A stretch of DNA of 64,000 nucleotides from Rhodococcus yunnanensis NBRC 103083 (GTDB lineage Bacteria; Actinomycetota; Actinomycetes; Mycobacteriales; Mycobacteriaceae), in the NCBI RefSeq assembly GCF_001895005.1, contig NZ_BCXH01000001.1:496001-560000 (forward strand), in the 5' to 3' direction. A program made the translations under genes and the position numbers. The notes under the pieces are model-generated. The model worked only from the letters and a program-made list of their open reading frames with translations. It was not told the DNA's origin and did no database searches. Shown here piece by piece: positions 9,456 to 20,196 of the stretch; position 1 is the stretch's first letter; each line of letters opens with the position of its first letter.

Positions 9456-10696
9456 TGCTTCTGGCTACCCACGGCCGGTGCGGTGCCTGGTGACTTGTCC
9501 AGCGACGGGGCCTGCGGACCAGACTGCTGGCCGTTGCCGGGGTACGGCGCCGGACCCTGCTGTACCGGTCCCTGCTGGGGCGGTCCCTGCTGTACCGATC
9601 CCTGCTGTACCGGTCCTTGCTGGTGAGCTGGACTGTGCTGCACCCCGACTGCCTGCGGCGCAACCTGGGGCAGTCCCACGGTCTGGAGGACACGCGTGAT
9701 GACGTCCTCGGGCGTCACCTCGTCCGCCAGAGCGTCGTACGAGAGCACGAGACGATGCCTGAGCACATCGGGAATCACCTCGAGTACATCCTGAGGGACG
9801 ACGTAGTCACGGCCGCGGAGCAGAGCGAGCGCGCGCGAAGCGGAAATGATCCCCAACGTTGCGCGCGGTGACGCTCCATAGGCGATCCAGCTCGCCACGT
9901 CGTCGAGACCGAAGGTCTCCGGCGTCCGCGTTGCCGAGATGACTCGGACGACGTAGTCCACCAGCGCGTGGTGGACGAACACAGAACTCGCCACGTTCTG
10001 CAGACGGACGAGTTCGACCGGGTCGAGGATCTGCTTCGGTGTCGGCACGGCAGTGCCCATCCGGTAGACGATCTCGCGTTCCTCCTCGACGGAGGGGTAG
10101 TCGACGACGATCTTGAACAGGAAGCGATCCCGTTGCGCCTCGGGGAGCGGGTAGACGCCCTCGTTCTCGATCGGGTTCTGGGTTGCCATCACCAGGAACG
10201 GATCCGGCATCGGGAATGTCTTGCCACCGATGGACACGTGCCGCTCCGCCATCACTTCGAGCAGGGCGGATTGCACCTTCGCGGGCGCTCTGTTGATCTC
10301 GTCGGCGAGCACGAAATTTGCGACGACCGGACCGAGTTCGGTGTCGAACTCCTCGCGGCCCTGACGGTAGATGCGAGTACCGATCAGGTCCGTCGGCACG
10401 AGGTCAGGAGTGAACTGCACACGCGAGAACGATCCGCCGACGACCTTGGCGAACGTTTCCACCGCGAGCGTCTTCGCCACTCCTGGTACACCTTCGAGCA
10501 GAACGTGTCCCCGGGCCAACAGCCCGACCAGAATGCGTTCGACCAACCGATCCTGCCCGACGATCACACGCTTGACCTCGTAGACAGCCTTCTCCAGGAT
10601 CTGAACGTCCTGGGCGAGCCCGGCACCGTCCGTCCGGCTCGAACCGCCCCCACCAGCCGCACTGCCGTTCGATTCGCCGCCGTCACGTGATGTCAC
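9452..10696 (-). CDS. moxR: MoxR-family AAA+ ATPase with Q/P-rich tail
   Basis: A 414-residue AAA+ chaperone-like ATPase. Walker A is GVPGVAKT near residue 70, Walker B VLADEINR near 130, followed by the MoxR-typical PAKVQSALLEVMAERHVS and MATQNPIENEGVYPLPEAQ. The last 70 or so residues are a low-complexity Gln/Pro/Gly tail with five roughly 5-residue repeats (QQGPV type), outside the ATPase core. GTG 10696 is favoured; a TTG one codon upstream also fits. It heads the moxR-DUF58-VWA unit, 127 bp after the NlpC/P60 gene. Family members insert cofactors or remodel envelope proteins; the substrate here is unknown. Confidence 0.93.
   Translation of the reverse strand: MTSRDGGESNGSAAGGGGSSRTDGAGLAQDVQILEKAVYEVKRVIVGQDRLVERILVGLLARGHVLLEGVPGVAKTLAVETFAKVVGGSFSRVQFTPDLVPTDLIGTRIYRQGREEFDTELGPVVANFVLADEINRAPAKVQSALLEVMAERHVSIGGKTFPMPDPFLVMATQNPIENEGVYPLPEAQRDRFLFKIVVDYPSVEEEREIVYRMGTAVPTPKQILDPVELVRLQNVASSVFVHHALVDYVVRVISATRTPETFGLDDVASWIAYGASPRATLGIISASRALALLRGRDYVVPQDVLEVIPDVLRHRLVLSYDALADEVTPEDVITRVLQTVGLPQVAPQAVGVQHSPAHQQGPVQQGSVQQGPPQQGPVQQGPAPYPGNGQQSGPQAPSLDKSPGTAPAVGSQKQ
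9555..9629 (-). repeat. 15-bp tandem repeats in the moxR tail
   Basis: Five units of 15 bp (9555, 9570, 9585, 9600 and 9615), differing at a few positions, encode a QQGPV-like pentapeptide. The in-frame period explains the low-complexity tail and makes copy-number variation between strains likely. Confidence 0.85.
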
Positions 10697-10823
10697 CAAG
10701 AATTCACCGCTTTCACTTACATCGTTGCCCGTGCACCTTGTGCTGTCCCCCGCCCACTATTCCAGGTGACGACCGCGCGCGAGAGCAAGACCGCCTCGAG
10801 GCCAGTGGCGTACGAGTTCGTAC

Positions 10824-12350
10824 TCAGGACACCATACGCACGGCGTACGGCGTCATACCGTCGTACCGAACGGAGGAGACCTTCACGACGTCACCCGATT
10901 GTGGTGCTTCCAGCATTTTGCCGTCTCCGAGATACAGCGCGACGTGTTGGCTCGCGTTCGGGCCGTAGAACAGCATGTCGCCGCGTTTCATGTCCGAGGA
11001 CGGAACCTGCTTGCCTGCTGTGTACTGGTAACCGGTGTAGTGCGGCAGTGAGATTCCGAGGCCGGCGAAGGCGTAGATCATCAAGCCCGAGCAGTCGAAT
11101 CCGACCTTGTTGTAGTCGCCGTAGCTGTCGGCGACGCCTCCGTCGCGGATGCCCTTCGTCGGTCCGTTCTCATCTCCCCCGCCCCACGAGTACGGAACAC
11201 CGAGCTGGGACATCCCTCGGTCGATGGCCAACTCGATCGCGGCACTGCCGGTCAACGACGGGTTGGACTGCCCGGAGGTTCGCGGCTTCTTCGGCGGCGT
11301 CGCCGTTGTGCCCGAGGTGCCGGCCGAACTGTCACTGTCCGAGCTGTCCGAGCTGTCACTGTCCGAGTCGTCGATGTCCGTGTGCGAGCGCTGGCCGGCG
11401 GCTGCGGCTGCAGCGGCGGCCGATGCTGCTTGGTTTGCGGCGACGCGTGCCGCAGCCTGTACCGCGGCTTCCCGCGCGGCAGCGGCGGCCGCGGCAATGG
11501 CCGCATCCTCTGCTGCCTTCTGCGTCTCCCAGGCGGAGTACGCGACACGCTGATCCTGCAGACCTGCGACGTCCGAGCGAGCTGCGTCGAGCTGGCTCTG
11601 TGCCGAGTCACGCTGGCCCTCGATCGCAGCTTTCTGTTCCGCCTGGGCCTGTAGAGCTGCCCTCGCGGTGGCGATCGCCTGTTCTGCTTCGGCTTTCTTG
11701 CCTTCCGCTTCGGCGGACGCAGCGTCGGCGTGCTGCTTGGACTCGCGTGCTGCAGAGTCCTTGTTCGCCTGTTCGGTACGCGCGCGTTGAAGCCCGTCGA
11801 GTACCGCGTTCTGGCTGTTGGAGAGAACCTTCAACACCTGGGCACGATCGAGCACGTCGTCGGGGCCACTCGAACCGAGGAACGACGCGACCGAGGCGAC
11901 ACCGGTCCCCTGCGTGTAGCTCGATTTCGCGAACTCGTCGAACTTGCGCTGAGCAGCTTGGATCTGCGTACCTGCATCCGCGAGCGATTGTTGCGCGACG
12001 GCAACGATCTGCGCTGCCACGTCAGCTGCATCACGGGCGTTCTGCAAATCCACGAGGGCCTTGTTGACACCTTCTCGTTTGATCGCCACCTCGTTGTCGA
12101 GCTGCGCCAGCTGCTGATTGGCAGCGGCGACCTGGTTGATCAGCTCGCCGACCGCCCCGAGTCGACTGTCCACGCGCGATCCGGCGGCAGCGAGGTCGGA
12201 ATCGGACGGATTGGGAGGTGGCGGAGGCACGGCGGCGGCAACGCCACCCATCGTGCTCATCAGGGCCACGACCAGTCCGGCCCCGATCATCAGTCGCACA
12301 GAGTTGGAGAACGCGCTGCGGCGAGTGCCGCGGAGTGCTCGTCGCCTCAC
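10824..12350 (-). CDS. ripA: Secreted NlpC/P60 peptidoglycan endopeptidase (RipA-like)
   Basis: A 508-residue secreted cell-wall hydrolase predicted to cut between D-Glu and meso-diaminopimelate in peptidoglycan stems during septum splitting. The start is GTG 12350, with GGGAGAC placed 6 bases upstream, followed by a signal peptide (basic RRRALRGTRR, a hydrophobic stretch, cleavage near GGVAAA-VP). Residues about 45-310 are an Ala/Gln-rich coiled coil, 325-342 a Ser/Asp-only linker, and about 385-508 the NlpC/P60 domain with catalytic Cys420 (GFDCSGLM) and His469 (SQHVALYLGDG). M. tuberculosis has two tandem genes here (ripA, ripB); this genome shows one. Confidence 0.9.
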   Translation of the reverse strand: MRRRALRGTRRSAFSNSVRLMIGAGLVVALMSTMGGVAAAVPPPPPNPSDSDLAAAGSRVDSRLGAVGELINQVAAANQQLAQLDNEVAIKREGVNKALVDLQNARDAADVAAQIVAVAQQSLADAGTQIQAAQRKFDEFAKSSYTQGTGVASVASFLGSSGPDDVLDRAQVLKVLSNSQNAVLDGLQRARTEQANKDSAARESKQHADAASAEAEGKKAEAEQAIATARAALQAQAEQKAAIEGQRDSAQSQLDAARSDVAGLQDQRVAYSAWETQKAAEDAAIAAAAAAAREAAVQAAARVAANQAASAAAAAAAAGQRSHTDIDDSDSDSSDSSDSDSSAGTSGTTATPPKKPRTSGQSNPSLTGSAAIELAIDRGMSQLGVPYSWGGGDENGPTKGIRDGGVADSYGDYNKVGFDCSGLMIYAFAGLGISLPHYTGYQYTAGKQVPSSDMKRGDMLFYGPNASQHVALYLGDGKMLEAPQSGDVVKVSSVRYDGMTPYAVRMVS

Positions 12351-12717
12351 AGAAGTCTCCCTCGGTTCCGGCACTCGCCACGACCAGAACGGTCGTAGGC
12401 ACCGGTCGAGTGGATGGGTTGCACCCACGTCGGGTGCTGCCGTCACGCTCACCGGGCAGGGAGAAGACGCGCAGCAACACGACAGGTGTCGACCACATCG
12501 GCCACACCCGAAGCATCAGTCACCCGTATCCCCACGGGTAGACCTCTGCCCTCTGCGACACTCCTTCCCCAGCAGTGCCAATGGCACCGTACGACACTTT
12601 GCACACTAATGAAACTCCGGTCACAAAGAACACATTTGTAATTCGGCCTGCGCAAATGTCTGAACACGGCGGATGCCGAAAACAGTTTTTCCGACTTTTT
12701 TCGGGTGCCGACGAAAA
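12351..12717 (-). other. Long structured leader of the NlpC/P60 gene (candidate RNA element)
   Basis: No gene lies in these 367 bases. On the transcribed minus strand, at least four short perfect hairpins precede the GTG: 12539-12522 (arms ACCCGT), 12508-12485 (GGTGT/ACACC), 12437-12421 (GCACCC) and 12396-12380 (ACGACC), followed by the GGGAGAC ribosome site. Cyclic-di-AMP riboswitches precede cell-wall hydrolase genes in other Actinobacteria, and the first hairpin contains GGGGATACGGGTGA, loosely like that family. The conserved 3' portion is not recognisable, so the class is left open. Confidence 0.45.
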
Positions 12718-12743
12718 ATGCCCCGACCATCGGGTCGGGGCAT
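12718..12743 (-). terminator. Rho-independent terminator after the Rv1476-like gene
   Basis: A perfect 11-bp GC-rich stem (ATGCCCCGACC and its complement) with loop ATCG, followed on the minus strand by a run of five T. It lies 20 bp past the Rv1476-like stop and insulates the NlpC/P60 leader from that gene. Confidence 0.88.
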
Positions 12744-12763
12744 CCGTCGGAGGTGTCGGGAAA

Positions 12764-13303
12764 TCAGTCCTTCGAACCGACGTCCACCCGTGTACGCGCG
12801 TTCTGCTCGGATCGTCGTCTGCGAGCCTTCACCGCTGCGGTGGCTGCGGCGCAGCCTGCGACCACGAGGACGATCACGGCCGTGATCCCCGCCCACGGAG
12901 TCTGTGGGCCGACGAGAGTGTCGACGAAGTTGTCGGCCGCGCTGACAGGATCTCCCGTGTAGGTGGTGTCCTGCCCCGATTCGAGATCCACACGGCTGAC
13001 CGTGTCGCTGAACGAACCGACCTGCCCCGGACTGAGAACCAGGACCGTGCCCCCGTCCTGCGTACCGACGGCGGTCGCGAGATCGCGCAGCTGTGAATCG
13101 TGTGACGGATCCGCGTCGACGACGACGATGCTCAGATCGATTCCGTGCTCCTCGGCGCGATGGACGGCCGAGAGCAGCGCGTCCTCCATCGACGCCGGCG
13201 CGCTCACACCGGTGGAGGCGACCTCGGACACGATCTCGTCGACGTCGACACCGGGTGGGACCTCGGCGGCGAGTGGAACAAAGGCAAGGATCGGTTCAGG
13301 CAT
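12764..13303 (-). CDS. Rv1476-like single-pass membrane protein
   Basis: A 179-residue protein starting MPEPILAFVPL. The N-terminal 140 residues form a soluble alpha/beta domain (LSIVVVDADPSHDSQLRDLA, GGTVLVLSPGQVG) resembling the TPM/Rv1476 family, then one membrane segment (about residues 138-158, AGITAVIVLVVAGCAAATAA) and a basic tail. The ATG at 13303 has GGACGAG upstream and is preferred over a TTG six codons earlier. It sits just before the NlpC/P60 gene, as in mycobacteria, but is separated from it here by a strong terminator. Function unknown; association with cell-wall growth is inferred from context. Confidence 0.75.
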   Translation of the reverse strand: MPEPILAFVPLAAEVPPGVDVDEIVSEVASTGVSAPASMEDALLSAVHRAEEHGIDLSIVVVDADPSHDSQLRDLATAVGTQDGGTVLVLSPGQVGSFSDTVSRVDLESGQDTTYTGDPVSAADNFVDTLVGPQTPWAGITAVIVLVVAGCAAATAAVKARRRRSEQNARTRVDVGSKD

Positions 13304-13518
13304 TTCTCGTCCAGTCGGCAATAGCAGCGTCTTCGGTGGGCGATCGTTACCGCACAGTACGAACTCGCCGGAAAGAACCCTACGTCACCGAATCGACGAC
13401 GGACCGCGCCGCGCCGCCTCGACGCGTCGGCTGAGGTTCCCCTGCATTGCGAAGGCACCCGGACTGCACGAAGATCGACCGTGCAGGGTGCGCTCACAGA
13501 GATGTAGGCTGCCCTTCG

Positions 13519-13548
13519 TTTCCAACAGGACAAGCGTACTGTTAGACT
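13519..13548 (+). promoter_or_regulatory. Proposed acnA promoter
   Basis: A weak -35 (TTTCCA, 13519-13524) and a good extended -10 (TAGACT, 13543-13548) are spaced by 18 bp. The predicted transcription start is near 13555, giving a leader of about 97 bases before the GTG. The AcnR operator fills the spacer. The rest of the 348-bp divergent region 13304-13651 shows no gene. Confidence 0.45.
13526..13541. promoter_or_regulatory. AcnR operator
   Basis: CAGGACAAGCGTACTG fits, at every defined position, the CAGNAC-N3-C-GTACTG consensus I recall for the AcnR repressor of Corynebacterium glutamicum aconitase. It lies between the -35 and -10 of the proposed acnA promoter, a position suited to repression, and an acnR gene is encoded directly after acnA. 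Confidence 0.75.
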
Positions 13549-13636
13549 CGAGTTCGAGACGTTCACGCGCCGACCTGGCGCGCAGTACGTCTCGCTTCAA
13601 CCGTCGACACAGCCCCGTCGGCGGTGTGCCTCATAG

Positions 13637-16456
<2,820 letters not shown>

Positions 16457-16601
16457 TCTGTTTCCTCGTCCAGCTCGCAGGACCTGATCCCGCGACATGA
16501 CCAGTGACTGATCTTCTCCGACGGGGATGGGCTCGGAAGCAACTCTTGTTTCCGGGTCCATCGTCGTTCGAGAACCGTCAGCGAAAGTAGGAACGACACA
16601 A

Positions 16602-17177
16602 GTGCCCAAGGTCAGTGAAGACCAGTTGGCTGCGAGGCGAAGCGAAATCCTCGACGGCGCCAGGCGGTGCTTCGGTGAGTTCGGCTACGAAGGTGCAACC
16701 GTTCGGCGACTGGAAGAAGCAACCGGCTTGTCGCGCGGCGCCATTTTTCACCATTTCAAGGACAAGGACGGCCTGTTTCTCGCCCTCGCGCAAGAAGATG
16801 CGCGGCGCATGGCCGAGGTCGCAGCGAATCAGGGTCTCGTGCAGGTCATGCGGGACATCCTCGAGCAACCGGATCGATACGAGTGGCTCGGCACGCGCCT
16901 CGAGATCGCGCGTCGACTGCGAACGGACTCGGAGTTTCGTGACAGTTGGTCGGAGCAGTCAGCCGATCTGACCGACGCGACGATGGCTCGACTGGAACGG
17001 CAGAAGACCGCAGGCCGACTACGGGACGACGTACCGCAGGACGTGATGGTCGACTATCTCGATCTGGTCCTCGACGGCCTCGTCGCGCGTATCGCGTCCG
17101 GCCAGGGTGGCAACAATCTGTCCGCTGTTCTCGACCTCGTCGAGGAATCGGTTCGAAAGCGCGAATCCGCGGGCTAG
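16602..17177 (+). CDS. acnR: TetR-family repressor of aconitase
   Basis: A 191-residue TetR regulator starting GTG, with AGGA upstream. The N-terminal HTH covers about residues 10-55 (EILDGARRCFGEFGYEGATV then LEEATGLSRGAIFHHFKDKD), followed by an all-helical ligand domain. Position directly after acnA matches AcnR of Corynebacterium, which represses acn and senses citrate-Mg2+ in its ligand pocket. The operator match upstream of acnA supports the assignment. The stop overlaps the convergent HTH gene stop within CTAG. Confidence 0.9.
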   Translation: MPKVSEDQLAARRSEILDGARRCFGEFGYEGATVRRLEEATGLSRGAIFHHFKDKDGLFLALAQEDARRMAEVAANQGLVQVMRDILEQPDRYEWLGTRLEIARRLRTDSEFRDSWSEQSADLTDATMARLERQKTAGRLRDDVPQDVMVDYLDLVLDGLVARIASGQGGNNLSAVLDLVEESVRKRESAG

Positions 17178-17461
17178 CTGGGCCGGCTGGCTTTCTTTCG
17201 GTTCGGCCCACCTCGCCCACGAAGTGCGACGCCCGACTCCGCCAGTACTTTGTGCACGAAGCCGTAGGAGCGGCCGGTCTGCTGCGCCAGCGACCGGATG
17301 CTTGCACCGGCCGCGTACTGCTCTTCGAGGGTGGATCGGAGTCGATCCCTCGAATCTCCGGTTATCCGTGCGCCTTTGGTTATCCGTGCGCCTTTTGCGA
17401 TCGACGGTCCCGGTACCCCGCCCAGCTCACGGTCGGCCGATCGAGTCTCCACACGCGCCAT
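17174..17461 (-). CDS. Small helix-turn-helix protein (Rv1473A-like)
   Basis: A 95-residue basic protein. The conserved core is the C-terminal 55 residues: RSTLEEQYAAGASIRSLAQQ and TGRSYGFVHKVLAESGVALR form an HTH like those of small actinobacterial regulators. The N-terminal 40 residues are low complexity and include a doubled hexapeptide (KGARIT-KGARIT) caused by an 18-bp tandem duplication; the M. tuberculosis counterpart is shorter, so a downstream start is possible, although no ATG is available there. It stands between the ABC-F and acnR genes, as in mycobacteria. Target unknown. Confidence 0.7.
   Translation of the reverse strand: MARVETRSADRELGGVPGPSIAKGARITKGARITGDSRDRLRSTLEEQYAAGASIRSLAQQTGRSYGFVHKVLAESGVALRGRGGPNRKKASRPS
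17360..17395. repeat. Perfect 18-bp tandem duplication in the small HTH gene
   Basis: Two identical 18-bp units (17360-17377 and 17378-17395) sit head to tail in frame, adding six residues to the N-terminal region of the HTH protein. Confidence 0.95.
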
Positions 17462-17619
17462 GGGTTCCTCCAGTCAACGATGACTGTGGAGCGGAGCCGG
17501 CGGAGCGATCCGCAAACTCAGCACTCACCGAATGCCCCCCGCACGTTCAGGGTAGTGGACTGCCTCGCTCGTCCAACGGAGAACAGCCGAATCAGCCAGC
17601 CTCGGTCGCACGGGCTGGG

Positions 17620-19251
17620 TCAGGCCAGCTGGATCAATTCCAGGTAGTCCTGCGACCAATGATCCTCGTTGCCGTCGGGAAGCAGGATCACACGCTCCGG
17701 CGACAGGGCCTCCGCGGCGCCCGGGTCGTGGGTCACCAACACGACTGCACCCTTGTAGCTACGCAGTGCATCGAGTACCTGCTCGCGCGAGATCGGGTCG
17801 AGGTTGTTCGTCGGCTCGTCGAGAAGAAGGACGTTGGCGGCCGAGGAGACCAGCCCTGCCAGCGCAAGACGTGTCTTCTCACCGCCGGACAATGTACCTG
17901 CGGGTTGCTCGAGCTGAGGCCCGGTGAACATGAAGGCCCCGAGAAGCGACCTCAGTTCCTGCTCTCCTGTATCGGGTGCTGCGTGCCGAATGTTCTCCCA
18001 GACGCTTGCATTGTCGTCGAGGGTGTCGTGTTCCTGCGCGAAGTATCCGACGCGCAATCCGTGGCCAGGCTCGATCTGACCCGAGTCGGACTTCTCGGTT
18101 CCGGCAAGAATCCTCAGCAACGTCGTCTTGCCCGCGCCGTTCAGCCCGAGAACGACGACGCGACTACCGCGGTCGATGGCCAGGTCGACTCCGGCGAAGA
18201 TTTCCAGCGATCCGTACATCTTGGTGAGGTTCTTCGCCATCAGCGGCGTCTTTCCGCAGGGCGCAGGCTCGGGGAACCTGATGTGCGCGACCTTGTCGGA
18301 CACACGCTCGGCGTCGAGGTTGGCCATCAGCTTGTCGGCACGCTTCGCCATGTTCTGTGCCGCAACGGCTTTGGTTGCTTTGGCACCCATCTTGGCCGCC
18401 TGCACGCGGAGTGCGCCCGCCTTCTTCTCCGCGTTCGCGCGTTCGCGGCGTCGACGCTGCTCGTCGGTCGCGCGCGCATCGATGTACTTCTTCCAGTTCA
18501 TGTTGTAGATATCGGCTTCACCTCGAACCGCGTCGAGGAACCACACCCGGTTGACGACGTCACCGAGAAGTTCCACGTCGTGGCTTATGACGATCAATCC
18601 GCCCTCGTGGTTCTGCAGAAATCCACGAAGCCACGTGATCGAGTCGGCATCGAGGTGGTTGGTCGGCTCGTCCAGCAGCAGCGTCGTGTTGGACCTACCA
18701 CCGCTGCCGTCTGAGGCGGCGAACAGGATGCGAGCCAACTCGACGCGGCGGCGTTGCCCACCGGACAGCGTCCGCAGCGCCTGGCCGAGAATTCGATCCG
18801 GCAGACCGAGGCTGTTCGAGATACGTGCAGCCTCGCTCTCGGCTTCGTAACCACCGAGCGACGCGAACCGCTCCTCGAGCTCGCCGTACTTGCGGACAGC
18901 TCGGTCGAGACGATCCTCGTCGGCGACCTCCGCCATCAGGGCCTGCTGCTTCTCCATCTTGTTCAGCAGCGTGTCGAGCCCGCGCGCAGAGAGCACTCGA
19001 TCCTTGGCGAGGATGTCGAGATCGCCTTCCTTCGGATCCTGCGGCAGGTAGCCGAGGTCACCCGTTCGCACCACATGTCCGGCGTACGGCTCGCCCTCCC
19101 CCGCCAGGATGCGCAGTGTCGTGGTCTTGCCTGCTCCGTTACGGCCGACCAGCCCGATTCGATCGCCTGCTTGCACGCGGAGAGCAGGGCCGGGGGCAGA
19201 GAGCAACGTGCGGACACCGGCACGAACTTCCAAGTCGGTGGCGGTGATCAC
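17620..19251 (-). CDS. ABC-F family ATPase
   Basis: A 543-residue protein with two ABC domains and no membrane segments, typical of ribosome-associated ABC-F translation factors. Domain 1: Walker A GRNGAGKT, signature LSGGQRRR, Walker B LLLDEPTNHLD. Domain 2: GLNGAGKT, LSGGEKTR, LLLDEPTNNLD. A basic helical linker (RRRRERANAEKKAGALRVQ) lies between. Start GTG 19251 has AGGAG 7 bases upstream; the frame is open 30 codons further but that stretch looks intergenic. It corresponds to Rv1473, annotated by some as macrolide export; a ribosomal quality-control role is more likely for the family. Confidence 0.92.
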   Translation of the reverse strand: MITATDLEVRAGVRTLLSAPGPALRVQAGDRIGLVGRNGAGKTTTLRILAGEGEPYAGHVVRTGDLGYLPQDPKEGDLDILAKDRVLSARGLDTLLNKMEKQQALMAEVADEDRLDRAVRKYGELEERFASLGGYEAESEAARISNSLGLPDRILGQALRTLSGGQRRRVELARILFAASDGSGGRSNTTLLLDEPTNHLDADSITWLRGFLQNHEGGLIVISHDVELLGDVVNRVWFLDAVRGEADIYNMNWKKYIDARATDEQRRRRERANAEKKAGALRVQAAKMGAKATKAVAAQNMAKRADKLMANLDAERVSDKVAHIRFPEPAPCGKTPLMAKNLTKMYGSLEIFAGVDLAIDRGSRVVVLGLNGAGKTTLLRILAGTEKSDSGQIEPGHGLRVGYFAQEHDTLDDNASVWENIRHAAPDTGEQELRSLLGAFMFTGPQLEQPAGTLSGGEKTRLALAGLVSSAANVLLLDEPTNNLDPISREQVLDALRSYKGAVVLVTHDPGAAEALSPERVILLPDGNEDHWSQDYLELIQLA

Positions 19252-19407
19252 GCATGAGCTCCTAGCGATTGCGTACAGGTTTCGTGACGAGCCGGGTCGG
19301 CTACGTGGTGAATGATGCTCGGGTACGGCTCGAGCAACCACTTATTTTAACCTCTCGCGGAGAGTGCTCCTGCCACCGAGCGCGGCGACACCGGTAACGT
19401 CTGGCTC

Positions 19408-20196
19408 ATGACCTCCGAGAACCCCGCGCAGGACAAGGATTTGACCGGTCGAGTTGCACTCGTCACAGGAGCCAGCAGAGGCATCGGAAAGGCTGTTGCC
19501 GCCGAGTTCCTGGCCCGTGGCGCCAAGGTTGCCATCACCGCGCGCAAGCCGGAGCCGCTCGCCGACGCCGCCCGCGATCTGCGCTCGGGCGCAGGTTCCG
19601 GAGCCGAGGTACTGACGATCCCCGGCAACGCGGGGGACGCGGATTCGCGTCGTGACGCCGTTGCACGGACGATCGCCGAGTTCGGTTCGCTCGACATCCT
19701 GATCAACAACACGGGCATCAACCCTGTGTACGGCTCGCTGATGGAAGCCGATCTCGACGGCGTCAAAAAGATCTTCGACACCAACGTCGTCGCCACCCTC
19801 GGGTTCGTCCAGGAAGCGTTCAAGGCGTGGATGGGAGAGCACGGCGGCGTCGTGATCAACCTCGCGAGTGTCGCCGGCATCAGATCCACCGGCGTCATCG
19901 CCGCCTACGGTGCCTCCAAGGCAGCGCTGATTCGATTGACCGAGGAGCTCGCCTGGCAGCTCGGGCCGTCCATCCGTGTCAACGCTGTCGCCCCTGGCGT
20001 CGTCAAGACCAAGTTCGCCGAGGCACTCGTTGCTGGAGGCGAGGATGCGGCGTCGGCGGCATATCCGATGAAGCGACTCGGTACACCGGAGGATGTCGCA
20101 TCGCTCATCGGATTTCTCGCATCGGACAAGTCCTCGTGGATCACCGGAGAGACGATCCGGGTGGACGGCGGATTGCTCGCAACCGGCGGGCTGTGA
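19408..20196 (+). CDS. SDR family oxidoreductase
   Basis: A 262-residue classical short-chain dehydrogenase with the cofactor motif TGASRGIG, preference for NADP(H) suggested by the following basic residues (ITARKPEPL), NNTG in place of NNAG, and the catalytic Ser-Tyr-Lys set in LASVAGIRSTGVIAAYGASK. It resembles 3-oxoacyl-ACP reductases but the substrate cannot be told. Its stop overlaps the lycopene cyclase start (GTGA), implying co-translation, so a role in carotenoid or isoprenoid modification is possible but unproven. Confidence 0.85.
   Translation: MTSENPAQDKDLTGRVALVTGASRGIGKAVAAEFLARGAKVAITARKPEPLADAARDLRSGAGSGAEVLTIPGNAGDADSRRDAVARTIAEFGSLDILINNTGINPVYGSLMEADLDGVKKIFDTNVVATLGFVQEAFKAWMGEHGGVVINLASVAGIRSTGVIAAYGASKAALIRLTEELAWQLGPSIRVNAVAPGVVKTKFAEALVAGGEDAASAAYPMKRLGTPEDVASLIGFLASDKSSWITGETIRVDGGLLATGGL

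Noticed and set aside
9555..9629. Short repeats considered as a CRISPR array
   Set aside because: Units are contiguous 15-mers without spacers and lie in frame in moxR.
12351..12452. Upstream in-frame start for the ripA-like protein
   Set aside because: It would put the hairpins and ribosome site inside the coding region and displace the signal peptide from the N-terminus; GTG 12350 has a good Shine-Dalgarno sequence.
12351..12540. Assignment of the ripA-like leader to the c-di-AMP (ydaO) riboswitch
   Set aside because: Only a GGGGA...GGGTGA-like piece is similar; the conserved 3' region is not found by eye, so it is reported as an unclassified structured leader.
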